A stretch of DNA of 64,000 nucleotides from an uncultured Eudoraea sp. (GTDB lineage Bacteria; Bacteroidota; Bacteroidia; Flavobacteriales; Flavobacteriaceae), in contig NZ_CAMYOM010000003.1 in the NCBI RefSeq assembly GCF_947260015.1, forward strand, positions 62,001 to 126,000, read 5' to 3'. Numbering within the stretch: position 1 is the first letter of the stretch; every line of letters begins with the position of its first letter. Under the pieces are notes generated by a model. The model did not search any database. It was given only the letters and a program-made list of their open reading frames with translations, and had not been told where the DNA came from. The position numbers and the translations under genes are program-made. Shown piece by piece: positions 27,593 through 36,952 of the stretch.

Positions 27593-28825
27593 TTAATCTT
27601 CAAATTCTTCTTTAAGGATACGCACAACATCTGAAATAGTTTCCTCCTCCAGATCGGTACGTTTTACCAAATCGTCTACATCCTGCTCCAGAACACTTCT
27701 GGCCGTATCTAGACCTATCTTTTTAAGTTCTTCAATTATCCAGCCTTCAATTTCATCAGAGAATTCTGTTAGTTCCACATCTTCCTCTACACCTTCACGG
27801 AACACATCTATCTCATAACCCGTTAGTTGACCAGCCAGTCGTATATTATGACCGCCTCTTCCAATGGCCTTTGAAACTTCCTCAGGCCTTAGATAAACTT
27901 GTGCGGTCTTTTTTTCATCGTTTAAGGTGACGGTGGAAACACGTGCTGGACTAAGTGCGCGGGTTACCATTAACTGAGGATTATTTGTCCAGTTAATCAC
28001 ATCTATATTTTCATTTCCAAGTTCGCGTACTATTCCATGAATACGGCTGCCTTTCATTCCCACACATGCTCCTACGGGATCTATCCTGTCATCATATGAA
28101 TCTACTGCTACTTTAGCTTTTTCACCTGGAATCCTAACAGCCTTTTTTATGGTAATTAGCCCATCAAATACTTCTGGAATCTCCTGGAAGAACAATTGCT
28201 CAAGGAAGATTGGCGAAGTTCTTGACATTATGATCATTGGTTTGTTACCCTTAAGTTCTACGCTTTCTATAATTCCGCGAACGTTATCTCCTTTTCTAAA
28301 AAAGTCCGAAGGTATTTGTTTATCCTTAGGAAGAATTATTTCATTTCCTTCATCATCCAACAAGATAATTGCCTTATGTCTTATGTGATGAACTTCAGCT
28401 GTATAAATCTCACCCTCAAGGTCTTTAAATTGTTTATAAATGGTAGTATTGTCGTGTTCGTGAATTTTAGATATCAGGTTTTGGCGCAAGGCTAAAATTG
28501 CCCTTCTTCCAAGGTTTATAAGCTTTACTTCCTCAGAAACATCTTCACCAACTTCAAAATCGGGTTCTATCTTACGGGCTTCTGAAAGAGATATTTCTTC
28601 ATTAGGTTCTTCTACTTCTCCATCTACCACAACAATCCTATTCCTCCATATTTCCAAATCTCCTTTATCAGGATTAATAATGATATCAAAATTATCGTCG
28701 GAGCCAAATTTCTTCTTTAAAGCATTCCTAAAAACGTCTTCCAATATCGCCATTAGGGTTACCCGGTCTATAAACTTATCATCCTTAAATTCCGAGAAAG
28801 ATTCGATCAATGCAATATTTTCCAT
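27593..28825 (-). CDS. nusA: Transcription termination/antitermination factor NusA
   Basis: NusA binds RNA polymerase and nascent RNA and promotes pausing at hairpins. The 410-residue protein shows the N-terminal polymerase-binding domain, an S1 domain (about 130-200; FRKGDNVRGIIESVEL) and two KH domains (VGACVGMKGSRIHGIVREL and SKAIGRGGHNIRLAGQL). A short acidic tail replaces the longer repeats of E. coli NusA. It lies 12 bp after rimP. The rimP leader carries a hairpin with a T-run, so feedback by NusA on its own operon is plausible. Confidence 0.96.
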   Translation of the reverse strand: MENIALIESFSEFKDDKFIDRVTLMAILEDVFRNALKKKFGSDDNFDIIINPDKGDLEIWRNRIVVVDGEVEEPNEEISLSEARKIEPDFEVGEDVSEEVKLINLGRRAILALRQNLISKIHEHDNTTIYKQFKDLEGEIYTAEVHHIRHKAIILLDDEGNEIILPKDKQIPSDFFRKGDNVRGIIESVELKGNKPMIIMSRTSPIFLEQLFFQEIPEVFDGLITIKKAVRIPGEKAKVAVDSYDDRIDPVGACVGMKGSRIHGIVRELGNENIDVINWTNNPQLMVTRALSPARVSTVTLNDEKKTAQVYLRPEEVSKAIGRGGHNIRLAGQLTGYEIDVFREGVEEDVELTEFSDEIEGWIIEELKKIGLDTARSVLEQDVDDLVKRTDLEEETISDVVRILKEEFED

Positions 28826-28837
28826 TTTGCGCTGTAA

Positions 28838-29299
28838 TTAAAATATTAATTTAACTTTTGCCTCTTCAATTTCAGAAATGGCAATTTTTTTTCTTTTCTG
28901 AACGGTTATTTTTCCTTTTCCCACCGGTTTAGGTTCTCGAGCCTTCCACTCCAAGGTTATGGTGTCCTCTGTTGCTTCGGTAAGGTCGCCTTCGAAATTT
29001 TCGGCTGCTGTTTTTACAACTAACTTTCTGCCAATATTTTTAGGATACTGACGTGCCATTACAATGGGTTCCGCGGCACCAGATGAGGTAACTTCTAATG
29101 AAAAATCATGCTCTTCCCTATCCAAATTATGTTCAATAGCCCTGCTTACGGCCATACAATCCTTCAAATTTATGCCATCATCCCCATCAAGAACTATCTT
29201 AATAGTATTATCGGGAGTAATTGAAAAATCAATTAAAAACAAGGTTTCATTCTCCTTCAGTGCTTTTCCCAAAAGCTCTTCTACTTGTGCTTTTAACAT
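28838..29299 (-). CDS. rimP: Ribosome maturation factor RimP
   Basis: RimP assists maturation of the 30S subunit. The 153-residue protein shows the family core: FLIDFSITPDNTIKIVLDGD, DCMAVSRAIEHNLDREEHDF, and then LEVTSSGAAEP. The open frame reaches 29326, but that start would lie within the leader hairpin, while homologues begin with a M-x-K-x-x-V-x-E-L-L pattern. The ATG at 29299 (MLKAQVEELLGKAL) is therefore chosen. First gene of the rimP-nusA-infB operon. Confidence 0.93.
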   Translation of the reverse strand: MLKAQVEELLGKALKENETLFLIDFSITPDNTIKIVLDGDDGINLKDCMAVSRAIEHNLDREEHDFSLEVTSSGAAEPIVMARQYPKNIGRKLVVKTAAENFEGDLTEATEDTITLEWKAREPKPVGKGKITVQKRKKIAISEIEEAKVKLIF

Positions 29300-29316
29300 A
29301 ACCATAAGTAACAAAA

Positions 29317-29337
29317 GAGGGGACAATTTGTCCCCTC
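29317..29337 (-). promoter_or_regulatory. Terminator-like hairpin in the rimP leader, possible attenuator
   Basis: A perfect 9-bp stem GAGGGGACA/TGTCCCCTC with a 3-nt loop is followed on the minus strand by TTTTGTT. It lies 17 nt before the rimP start and about 30 nt after the promoter box, that is, inside the transcript leader and not at a gene end. Because the operon encodes NusA, which strengthens such hairpins, autoregulation by attenuation is a reasonable idea. Confidence 0.6.
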
Positions 29338-29366
29338 ATGAATACAATTATATCCTTTCAGTGCCG

Positions 29367-29374
29367 CAAATATA
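29367..29374 (-). promoter_or_regulatory. -7 promoter element of rimP-nusA-infB
   Basis: TATATTTG on the minus strand matches TAnnTTTG. The -33 position has no clear TTG. Transcription would start near 29360, giving a leader of about 60 nt that contains the hairpin. Confidence 0.5.
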
Positions 29375-29508
29375 CAATTTTTTTTGATTTTAAAACAGAA
29401 GCTTATTCCATTTATATTACATACTTAAAGCAATACCACCAACGTTACAATTATAGTAGTAACTTTATTATACACGAAATAAAACTAATCGCATTAATCA
29501 ACATTTAA

Positions 29509-30813
29509 ATGGACATCTTTAACTCATACAACCTTATTATTGAAGCATCAGTAATACTTATTCTTTCTTTTCTATTTAATGGTATATCAAAAAGAACAAA
29601 CATTCCGTCTGTCTTAATGCTTATACTTCTTGGGTTTATTTTGCAGTTTGTACTTAAAACCTTTACGTCTGAAGAAGTTGATTTCTTTCCTGCATTAGAA
29701 GTTCTGGGTATAATTGGTCTTATAATGATAGTCCTTGAAGCTGCACTTGAACTTGAATTAAAAAAGGAAAAACTCGTTCCTATTTTAAAATCTATGGCCA
29801 TAGCCCTGACAGGGCTAATAGGTTCTGCATGGGTAGCCGCCCTAATTCTACATCAATTTATCCCGGATATGTCTATGCAGGCTTCATGGTTGTATGCGAC
29901 ACCTTTATCCATTCTTTCCAGCGCTATAATTATTCCAAGTGTTAGTGCTCTTGCCGAAAAGAAAAAGGAATTCCATATATATGAAAGTACGTTTTCTGAC
30001 ATAATGGGAATTATGATGTTCTATTTCCTCGTCAGCGGGTTAAATCCTGCGGAAGATTCAGGTGCCGGAGGTTTTGCTCTTAATATTCTTCTTACCATTG
30101 TTATCTCACTTATTGCGAGTTATGCAATTATTCTTATTTTCCAACAGATTAAAAGTCAGGCCAAACTATTCCTGCTAATTGCTGTCTTACTTCTTTTATA
30201 CGCACTCGGGAAACAACTGCATCTCTCCTCTCTGCTTATCATTTTAATATTCGGTTTAGTAATTGCCAATATGAAGTTGTTCTTTGGAGGAAAACTATCG
30301 CACTTTCTTGAATATGAAAAAGCACATCGCATTTATCATGAACTTCATATTGTTACACTAGAAACGGCATTTGTAGTGCGCACTTTCTTTTTCGTAATTT
30401 TTGGGTTGACCATCGCTATTGCATCCTTGTTTAACGTTCAGGTAGCCATGGTTAGTGTGCTTATAATTCTTTCTATTTATGCAATTAGATTTGTAATCTT
30501 ACGAACTTTTATCGGTAGCGATATTCTTCCACAACTATTTATTGCTCCAAGAGGACTTATTACAATACTACTGTTTTATGCAATTCCCGCTGAAGCACAA
30601 GTAGCCACTTTTGAACCGGGGATTTTACTTTTTGTGATTATAGGCACAAGTCTTATTATGACCTGGGCCATGATTAAGGATAAGAAAAAAATGAGTACCC
30701 TTTTGGATATGGAAGACAAGGAAATAGATGAATTACAAGAAGTCAACAAAAGTATTAAAGAAAATGAATCTCAAATACAGAATGAACCTCCACTTCCCGA
30801 AGAATTAGAATAG
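29509..30813 (+). CDS. Cation:proton antiporter, CPA1 family
   Basis: A 434-residue membrane protein with about twelve helices and the sodium/hydrogen exchanger fold: IPSVLMLILLGFILQFVLK near the start, and ATPLSILSSAIIIPSVSALAEKKKEF in the ion-binding helices. A charged tail of about 40 residues follows. It would exchange Na+ or K+ for H+ at the inner membrane for pH and salt control. It is divergent from rimP across 210 bp and ends at its own terminator. Confidence 0.85.
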   Translation: MDIFNSYNLIIEASVILILSFLFNGISKRTNIPSVLMLILLGFILQFVLKTFTSEEVDFFPALEVLGIIGLIMIVLEAALELELKKEKLVPILKSMAIALTGLIGSAWVAALILHQFIPDMSMQASWLYATPLSILSSAIIIPSVSALAEKKKEFHIYESTFSDIMGIMMFYFLVSGLNPAEDSGAGGFALNILLTIVISLIASYAIILIFQQIKSQAKLFLLIAVLLLLYALGKQLHLSSLLIILIFGLVIANMKLFFGGKLSHFLEYEKAHRIYHELHIVTLETAFVVRTFFFVIFGLTIAIASLFNVQVAMVSVLIILSIYAIRFVILRTFIGSDILPQLFIAPRGLITILLFYAIPAEAQVATFEPGILLFVIIGTSLIMTWAMIKDKKKMSTLLDMEDKEIDELQEVNKSIKENESQIQNEPPLPEELE

Positions 30814-30825
30814 GACGGCAAAATA

Positions 30826-30869
30826 AAAATCCCAACTCTGACTAAGGGCTGGGATTGCTTTTTATTTTT
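30826..30869 (+). terminator. Intrinsic terminator of the antiporter gene
   Basis: AATCCCA pairs with TGGGATT; the inner CTCT/AGGG extends the stem past one mismatch. The sequence GCTTTTTATTTTT follows. It stands just before the 3' end of the oppositely oriented tRNA-Gln. Confidence 0.75.
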
Positions 30870-30870
30870 G

Positions 30871-30942
30871 TTGGCCTACTAGGACTCGAACCTAGAACGA
30901 CTGGACCAAAACCAGCTGTGTTGCCAATTACACCATAGGCCA
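30871..30942 (-). tRNA. tRNA-Gln (anticodon TTG)
   Basis: The 72-nt cloverleaf reads from TGGCCTA at 30942. It has a 7-bp acceptor stem TGGCCTA/TAGGCCA, the anticodon stem CTGG/CCAG around TTTTGGT (anticodon TTG, decoding CAA) and the T loop GGTTCGAGTCC. The discriminator is A, and CCA is not encoded. A consensus promoter stands 18 bp upstream. Confidence 0.96.
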
Positions 30943-30960
30943 TTAACGCATAAGAGCCTG

Positions 30961-30990
30961 CAAATTTAAGACAAACTTTTATTTGCACAA
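30961..30990 (-). promoter_or_regulatory. Promoter of tRNA-Gln
   Basis: On the minus strand: TTG (30988-30990), exactly 19 nt, then TAAATTTG (30961-30968). This is a full match to the Bacteroidota sigma-A promoter, 18 nt ahead of the mature tRNA. Confidence 0.8.
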
Positions 30991-31111
30991 GTATTTTGGA
31001 TACAATCGATCAAAAAAAGAACCGCAGCCTCCTGTTAAAGGTTTGACAAAATTATAAGCTGATATCTATTTTAATTAGTAAATTCGCCGAGACTGGTAAA
31101 CTTCATCATAC

Positions 31112-34100
31112 ATGTTTTCAAAGAACTTCGAGAAATGGGACACCATCCTTGGATGGGTCGTTTTTTTTATAGCCCTTATCACTTACACTATTACGGTTGA
31201 GCCTACGAGCAGTTTTTGGGATGCAGGAGAATACATTACAACCTCCGCTAAATTGCAGGTGGCTCACCCACCAGGAGCACCATTGCTTCAAATGATTGGA
31301 GCCTTTTTTGCCATGTTTGCTATGGAACCAGACCAGATTGCACGAATGGTAAATTATGTCTCCGGGGTTTCCAGTGCATTTACCATTTTGTTCATGTTCT
31401 GGACAATTACCAATCTTACACGTAAGTTAATACCCAAAAAAGAAAAGTTTACCAACAGCAATGCCATAGCGGTTTTGGGCAGTGGCTTTGTTGGTGCTTT
31501 GGCGTTTACTTTTTCAGATAGCTTTTGGTTTAATGCCGTAGAAACTGAAGTATACGCAATGGCTAGTTTTATTATGGCGCTGCTGTTGTGGATGGGGTTA
31601 AAATGGACTGATGACCTCGAGGACCCCAGAGGTAATCGCTGGCTGATACTCATTTCCTTTATTGTAGGACTTACCTTCGGAATTCAATTTATGGGCTTTT
31701 TGGCAATTCCAACTATTGGTTTGTTATATTATTTCAAAAAATATAAGACCACTACCATTAAGAATTTTCTTTTAGCTAATATCATTGTTATTGGCATTTT
31801 ATTATTGGTTTATAAATTTTCATTGACCTACGTACTAAAATTATTTGGCTGGAGTGAAGTCTTCTTTATCAATAGTATTGGTCTGCCCTTTAATTCGGGT
31901 ACCGTGATTATGCTTTTGATTTTTATTGGTGCCTTTTACTTTGGATTGCGATATACAAGAAAAAATAATTTCAGGATCGCTAATACCTTTGTGCTTTGTG
32001 CTATGTATTTATTCCTTGGTTTTTCTTCCTGGCTAATGCTGCCAATCAGGGCGAATGCCAATGTGGTTGTCAACGAAAATAATCCGTCAGATGCCCGCTC
32101 ATTGCTCGCGTATTACAATAGAGAACAATATCCTCAGGTAGACAGCCCAATTTATGGCACTTATTATTCCGATACATTTGCCGCGGCAGGTCCTGAGAAG
32201 GATGATAAACCCAAATATGAAAAAGATAAAGAGCTGGGCAAATATATTATTGTAAATAAATACAAGAATGCCATGCAGGGCCCTAACGAAAAGCACAGGG
32301 GTATATTACCGCGAATGTGGAGCGATCAGAATGCTGAAAACTACATGAAATATTTCGGCCCTTTGAATTTTAAGATGAAGACCTCTAATGAGGAGTTACG
32401 CAAAGCAGTTGTCCAGGTTAAATCTGGTCTTGCCAATGGCGAAATAGATGAGGAACAGTACATTGGTTTTTTAAGGCAGTTTGGTGAGTATTTGGAAGTA
32501 GAACCACCAAGCGTTTGGCAGAATGTGAAATATATGTTTCAATTCCAATTTGGGTATATGTACTGGCGCTATTTTATGTGGAACTTTGTTGGAAAGCAGA
32601 ATGATGTACAGGGTCGATACAATGGTAATGGTGAATGGCTAAGCGGGATTGGATTTATAGACAGCCTGCGCTTGGGGAGCCAGGAAAATCTCCCCAAGGA
32701 TGTCCTGGAAAATAAAGGAAGGAATACGTATTTCTTTTTGCCCTTAATCCTGGGGATTATAGGTCTGGTTTTTCAACTCACCAAAAATCCTAAGCAATTC
32801 TGGGCTCTTTTTGTGTTTTTTATTTTTACGGGAATTGCAATTCAATTCTACACAAATCCTTATATTTTTCAGCCACGCGAACGGGATTATTCGCTTGTAG
32901 GTTCCTTTTATATTTTCGCTTTGTGGATAGGTTTAGGTGTTTATGGCCTTTACGAAGAATTTAAAAAATTGATAACCCCAAAGGTACTTGGACCGTTAGT
33001 TATTGTGATATGTCTTTTGACTGTTCCGGGGGTTATGGCCTTTCAGAATTGGGATGATCACGACCGATCTAACCGCTTTTCGGCGCGAACCAGCGCAAAG
33101 GCATATCTTGATTCCTGTCAGGAAGATGCAGGCTCCATGTTATTCACAATTGGAGATAATGATACTTTTCCACTTTGGTATGCTCAGGAAATTGAGGGGT
33201 ACCGTACGGATATACGTATAATTTGTACAAGCCTATTTGCAACTGATTGGTATGTGGACCAAATGAAACGAAAGGCCTATAAAAGTGAACCTATCCCCTC
33301 TCAACTAACGCATGATCTGTATAGATATGGCAACAGGGATGTAATTTATTATCAGGGCCTTCCTGGTTTGGATGAAAAAAGATGGAATATCAAAGATTTT
33401 ATGAATTGGGTGGGGAGCAATAAACCTCAGACAAAATTCAAGTATATACTTGAAAAACAGGGTGCTGATATAAGTGAATATTCTGAGAGCACATTAGACC
33501 TTGTATATTATCCAACCAACAAAATCAGAGTCCCGGTTAACAAGAAAAATGTACTTGAAAGCGGCCTGGTTAAAGAAAAAGATTCGGCATTAATTGTTGA
33601 TTATATTGATATTGACCTACCGAAAAGCGCCTTGCCTAAAAACAGAATTATGATGTTGGACATCATTGCTAATAATGATTGGAAACGTCCAATATACTTT
33701 TCAGGTGGTAGTTTTGACAAAGCAGAATACATCTGGATGAAAGAGTATTTACAGCTTGAGGGATTGGCCTATAAATTAGTGCCTATCCAAACGAAAAATC
33801 AAAGTCCTTATGAGATGGGGCGAATAGATACAGAACTGATGTACAATATCGTAAAAGGATGGGATTGGGGCAATTCTGGCAGTTCAGATATCTATCATGA
33901 TACACAAACCAGAACACAAGGTTTATCTTTCCGTGGCAATCTTGCACGATTGACAGAAGCTCTGATAAATGAAAACGAAATAGACAAAGCAAAGGATGTC
34001 ATTAACATTGCTATGACAAATATGCCTGTGGAATACTATGGTTTTTACGCTTTTGTCGAACCTTATGTGGACGGATATTATAAAGTAGGAGAAACACAGA

Positions 34101-34426
34101 AAGCCCGGGATTTATTCTATAAATTAAGAAATATTTATCAGGATCGATTAGACTATTATTCAAGCATTCCCTTAGATGAACAATATGATAATATTGAAGA
34201 TATTATTGGCGATATGGAAGCTTACAGAAGAAACATTGATATTCTTATCGAAAATAATGACCGGGAGATGGCAGAAAAAGAAACCTTAATTTTTAATGAA
34301 CATATAGACAGGTTCAGTCATTTTTATAAAGATGAAGTTTTAGAAGAGCCACCTTTATTGGAGCAATCGAATCCGGATATGAGAGATACTTTGGAAGTTG
34401 AACAAGATTCATTTTCAGAAGACTGA
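31112..34426 (+). CDS. DUF2723 family membrane protein
   Basis: An 1104-residue protein of the DUF2723 family, large membrane proteins of Bacteroidota distantly like protein O-mannosyltransferases. The N-terminus has the family signature: YTITVEPTSSFWDAGEYI, then KLQVAHPPGAPLLQM. The first 650 residues hold about a dozen helices, the second at a conserved DAGE loop. The C-terminal half is soluble and includes a TPR-like stretch near 960-1060. A glycosyltransferase role is suggested by fold only. The gene stands alone, 90 bp before the oppositely oriented thioredoxin-fold gene. Confidence 0.85.
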   Translation: MFSKNFEKWDTILGWVVFFIALITYTITVEPTSSFWDAGEYITTSAKLQVAHPPGAPLLQMIGAFFAMFAMEPDQIARMVNYVSGVSSAFTILFMFWTITNLTRKLIPKKEKFTNSNAIAVLGSGFVGALAFTFSDSFWFNAVETEVYAMASFIMALLLWMGLKWTDDLEDPRGNRWLILISFIVGLTFGIQFMGFLAIPTIGLLYYFKKYKTTTIKNFLLANIIVIGILLLVYKFSLTYVLKLFGWSEVFFINSIGLPFNSGTVIMLLIFIGAFYFGLRYTRKNNFRIANTFVLCAMYLFLGFSSWLMLPIRANANVVVNENNPSDARSLLAYYNREQYPQVDSPIYGTYYSDTFAAAGPEKDDKPKYEKDKELGKYIIVNKYKNAMQGPNEKHRGILPRMWSDQNAENYMKYFGPLNFKMKTSNEELRKAVVQVKSGLANGEIDEEQYIGFLRQFGEYLEVEPPSVWQNVKYMFQFQFGYMYWRYFMWNFVGKQNDVQGRYNGNGEWLSGIGFIDSLRLGSQENLPKDVLENKGRNTYFFLPLILGIIGLVFQLTKNPKQFWALFVFFIFTGIAIQFYTNPYIFQPRERDYSLVGSFYIFALWIGLGVYGLYEEFKKLITPKVLGPLVIVICLLTVPGVMAFQNWDDHDRSNRFSARTSAKAYLDSCQEDAGSMLFTIGDNDTFPLWYAQEIEGYRTDIRIICTSLFATDWYVDQMKRKAYKSEPIPSQLTHDLYRYGNRDVIYYQGLPGLDEKRWNIKDFMNWVGSNKPQTKFKYILEKQGADISEYSESTLDLVYYPTNKIRVPVNKKNVLESGLVKEKDSALIVDYIDIDLPKSALPKNRIMMLDIIANNDWKRPIYFSGGSFDKAEYIWMKEYLQLEGLAYKLVPIQTKNQSPYEMGRIDTELMYNIVKGWDWGNSGSSDIYHDTQTRTQGLSFRGNLARLTEALINENEIDKAKDVINIAMTNMPVEYYGFYAFVEPYVDGYYKVGETQKARDLFYKLRNIYQDRLDYYSSIPLDEQYDNIEDIIGDMEAYRRNIDILIENNDREMAEKETLIFNEHIDRFSHFYKDEVLEEPPLLEQSNPDMRDTLEVEQDSFSED

Positions 34427-34516
34427 GCATGGTTCCCGGAAAGTACTTGATAGGGTTAACATTGGGCAATTAATTCTTCACTTAGAAGAAAATTGATATA
34501 AATGCACAGTTACTGT

Positions 34517-34813
34517 TTAGAGGTATTCGTTAAGTATTCCAATAAGAGTATTTGCATCTTGCTCTCCACTTTGTCTCCAAACCATTTCCCCTTTTTTATA
34601 GATCATAAGGGTTGGCAAACCTTTAATTCTAAGTGCCTGTGATAGTTCCTTATTCTTATCTACATCTATTTTTATAACCTTTCCTTTATCTCCTAATGCA
34701 GCTGCAACATCCCTAAGAACAGGGTGCATGGAAGTAGATTGCTCGTTCCATTCCGCATAGAAATCAAGTAATACAGGGGTATTTAGATCTATAAGTTCAC
34801 CAAATTTGGACAT
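34517..34813 (-). CDS. Thioredoxin-fold protein lacking the CxxC motif
   Basis: A 98-residue single thioredoxin domain: VLLDFYAEW, then VIKIDVDKN, then the cis-proline loop GLPTLMIY (P67). The WCGPC active site is replaced by WNEQS (W22-S26) and the protein has no cysteine, so it cannot act as a disulfide reductase. Similar CxxC-less thioredoxins occur in other Flavobacteriaceae, which argues for a binding or chaperone-like role rather than decay. A TAnnTTTG box lies about 24 nt upstream of the ATG. It appears to be a single gene. Confidence 0.85.
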   Translation of the reverse strand: MSKFGELIDLNTPVLLDFYAEWNEQSTSMHPVLRDVAAALGDKGKVIKIDVDKNKELSQALRIKGLPTLMIYKKGEMVWRQSGEQDANTLIGILNEYL

Positions 34814-34836
34814 ATAAAATACATTGGGTTATAGAT

Positions 34837-34844
34837 CAAATGTA
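34837..34844 (-). promoter_or_regulatory. -7 promoter element of the thioredoxin-fold gene
   Basis: TACATTTG on the minus strand, 23 nt before the ATG, matches TAnnTTTG. No clear -33 TTG is present. Confidence 0.45.
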
Positions 34845-34904
34845 TGAAAAAATGTTAAAAAATCCGGTATGTCGATAATTTTGCCCATTACTTGAAAGTT
34901 AAAT

Positions 34905-36134
34905 TCAAGTTAATTCTTTCTTTTTTAATGTAATAACAGTGATTTCCGGCCAGATACCTACCCTTCCCGGATAGCCTAAAAATCCAAATCCACGGTTTAC
35001 ATTTATAAATTCTCCCAGTTCTTCATAAATACCGGCCCAATATTTATAACGCCATTTGACCGGACTCCATTTAACCCATCCGGGAATTTCAATCCCGAAC
35101 TGCATCCCATGAGTATGACCACTAAGCGTTAGATGATAGTGATACTTATCTTTTAAAACTACATCCTCCCAATGTGATGGATCATGACTTAATAGGATTT
35201 TAAAATCATCCTCGCCAATTTCAGAGGCTGCCTTTTTTAAGTCACCCGACTTTCTAAAACCTCCTCTTCCCCAATTTTCTACCCCAATTAAAGCCAATTT
35301 ATCTTCCTCTTTTATCAGATATCTGCTCTCATTCAGCAAAAGATCAAAACCCATTTCCTTTTGCAAAAGCTTAAGGTCATCCAAATTTTTCAGCTTTTCC
35401 TCTTCGGTTTCCCAACTTACGTAATCGCCATAATCATGGTTTCCCAGGATTGAATATTTCCCATCTGCGGCACTAAGGCTTGAAAACAATGCAGCCCATG
35501 GTTTCATTTCCTCCGCTTTATTATTTACCATGTCTCCGGTAAATAATATAACATCACTCTTTTGCTTATTAATCAAATCAACAGCATATTCGATTTTTCC
35601 TCTATTGTCAAAACTTCCACTGTGAATATCTGAAATTTGAGTAATCTGATATCCATCAAAAGCTGGAGGTAGATCTTCATATTCCATTTTGTACTTTAAT
35701 ACCTTAAAATTGTATTTTCCTCTATACATTCCGTATAGTAATGCCCCAAAAGGAATTGCTGCGATCCCCATGGCAATTAAGCTTAAAAACCTCCTTCTCT
35801 CCGGCAGGCTGAACACCCTGGTCGCGCCAAAAAATTTCTGATACCCCGCCGCAATGAACCTGAAAATATCTTCAGAAAAAAGAAATATAATTGTAATGAT
35901 TTTGAAAGTAAGGATGGCCACTAAAAACCCGAAAGCATAACTTTTAGGCCTGCTTAAAACCCGGCCAGCTGTTTCACCCCAGGTAAATTGAAAAATAAAG
36001 TTCCCAAGTACTAATAACGATATGGCAATAAAAACAAAGTAAACCCAAGGAAACCTGGTTGCGGTCTTCAAGGCTTGTAAAGTGTAGAAGCCTAAAATAA
36101 AATAAATTAGTACAAAAACAATCCAGCGTAGCAT
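34905..36134 (-). CDS. Membrane-anchored metallophosphoesterase
   Basis: A 409-residue protein with four N-terminal membrane helices (first about 125 residues) and a calcineurin-like phosphoesterase domain. The metal motifs are intact: QISDIHSG, LFTGDMVNN, ILGNHDYGD, LLSHDPSHW and LSGHTHGMQFG. The layout matches the YkuE/YaeI family, some members of which act on phospholipids or UDP-diacylglucosamine; the substrate here is not evident. A TATATTTG box stands 12 nt upstream of the ATG. It is followed at 92 bp by the thioredoxin-fold gene on the same strand. Confidence 0.9.
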   Translation of the reverse strand: MLRWIVFVLIYFILGFYTLQALKTATRFPWVYFVFIAISLLVLGNFIFQFTWGETAGRVLSRPKSYAFGFLVAILTFKIITIIFLFSEDIFRFIAAGYQKFFGATRVFSLPERRRFLSLIAMGIAAIPFGALLYGMYRGKYNFKVLKYKMEYEDLPPAFDGYQITQISDIHSGSFDNRGKIEYAVDLINKQKSDVILFTGDMVNNKAEEMKPWAALFSSLSAADGKYSILGNHDYGDYVSWETEEEKLKNLDDLKLLQKEMGFDLLLNESRYLIKEEDKLALIGVENWGRGGFRKSGDLKKAASEIGEDDFKILLSHDPSHWEDVVLKDKYHYHLTLSGHTHGMQFGIEIPGWVKWSPVKWRYKYWAGIYEELGEFINVNRGFGFLGYPGRVGIWPEITVITLKKKELT

Positions 36135-36146
36135 ATGCTTTTTTTA

Positions 36147-36154
36147 CAAATATA
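36147..36154 (-). promoter_or_regulatory. -7 promoter element of the phosphoesterase gene
   Basis: TATATTTG on the minus strand, 12 nt before the ATG. It leaves room for a leader of only a few nucleotides. No -33 TTG is evident. Confidence 0.45.
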
Positions 36155-36189
36155 TTTCTTTAAAAGAGGTTCGCTTCACATCTTTACCT

Positions 36190-36912
36190 TTATTTCACGC
36201 TTTGAATTAGTGCACGAACAATCTCGGGATCCGTAAGGGCTATTTCATCATCTCTGAGATAGGAGGCATTATTCATTGAAAGTTCAGGCTTTTTTTCAAG
36301 TGTTTTACTGAACTTTAATCCCGAAAGATGAATGGCTTCAAATCCTTTATTCTTAAAAAACAATGCGTTGTGTTCTCGTATTCCTCCGCCAGGCATGATA
36401 ACACATTTTTTTGCTTTCTCTTTCCACAAGACCAACTTATTTATGGCCTCTTCAGCTGATTGTCCTCCTCCGGATGTTAAAATACAGTCAACCCCTAAAT
36501 CTTCAAGTTCCAGCAGTGTTTTTACTGGATCAATTACCCAGTCAAATGCCCGATGAAAAGTAAATTGTAAATCTCCGGCTGCAGAAATTAATTCCCCGGT
36601 TCGTGTTTTGTCCAGAGTCCCATCGGAATGCAAAATTCCTGAAACAATTCCAGAAATACCGAGATCTGCGCAGAGTGCAATATTTGTTTTCATGATCTGA
36701 TATTCGTCCCTGGAGTAAGTGAAATCACCACTTCGTGGTCTAATTAAAACATGAATGGGAATACAAAGTTTTTCTGACACCTTCTTTATCAGACCGAAGG
36801 ACGGTGTTATACCTCCCACTGCTAATTCGGTGCAGAGCTCAATTCTGTCGGCTCCTGCTTCCTCTGCATTGACAGCAGATTGATAGGAATTAGCGCATAC
36901 TTCTACGATCAT
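36190..36912 (-). CDS. cutC: CutC family protein
   Basis: A 240-residue TIM-barrel protein starting MIVEVCANSYQSAVNAEEAG and continuing ADRIELC, with IPIHVLIRPRSGDFTYS and ILTSGGGQSAEEA, the typical CutC motifs. CutC was named for copper tolerance in E. coli, but its enzymatic role is unresolved. It is divergent from the asparaginase gene (40 bp apart). The phosphoesterase gene downstream has its own promoter box. Confidence 0.93.
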   Translation of the reverse strand: MIVEVCANSYQSAVNAEEAGADRIELCTELAVGGITPSFGLIKKVSEKLCIPIHVLIRPRSGDFTYSRDEYQIMKTNIALCADLGISGIVSGILHSDGTLDKTRTGELISAAGDLQFTFHRAFDWVIDPVKTLLELEDLGVDCILTSGGGQSAEEAINKLVLWKEKAKKCVIMPGGGIREHNALFFKNKGFEAIHLSGLKFSKTLEKKPELSMNNASYLRDDEIALTDPEIVRALIQSVK

Positions 36913-36952
36913 TTCATATATTTAGGCATATAAAAATAAGCAACCCAGCCAG

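Noticed and set aside
29300-29326. Upstream start for rimP
   Set aside because: The extra nine residues would be encoded from the leader hairpin, and homologues start at the equivalent of MLKAQVEEL.
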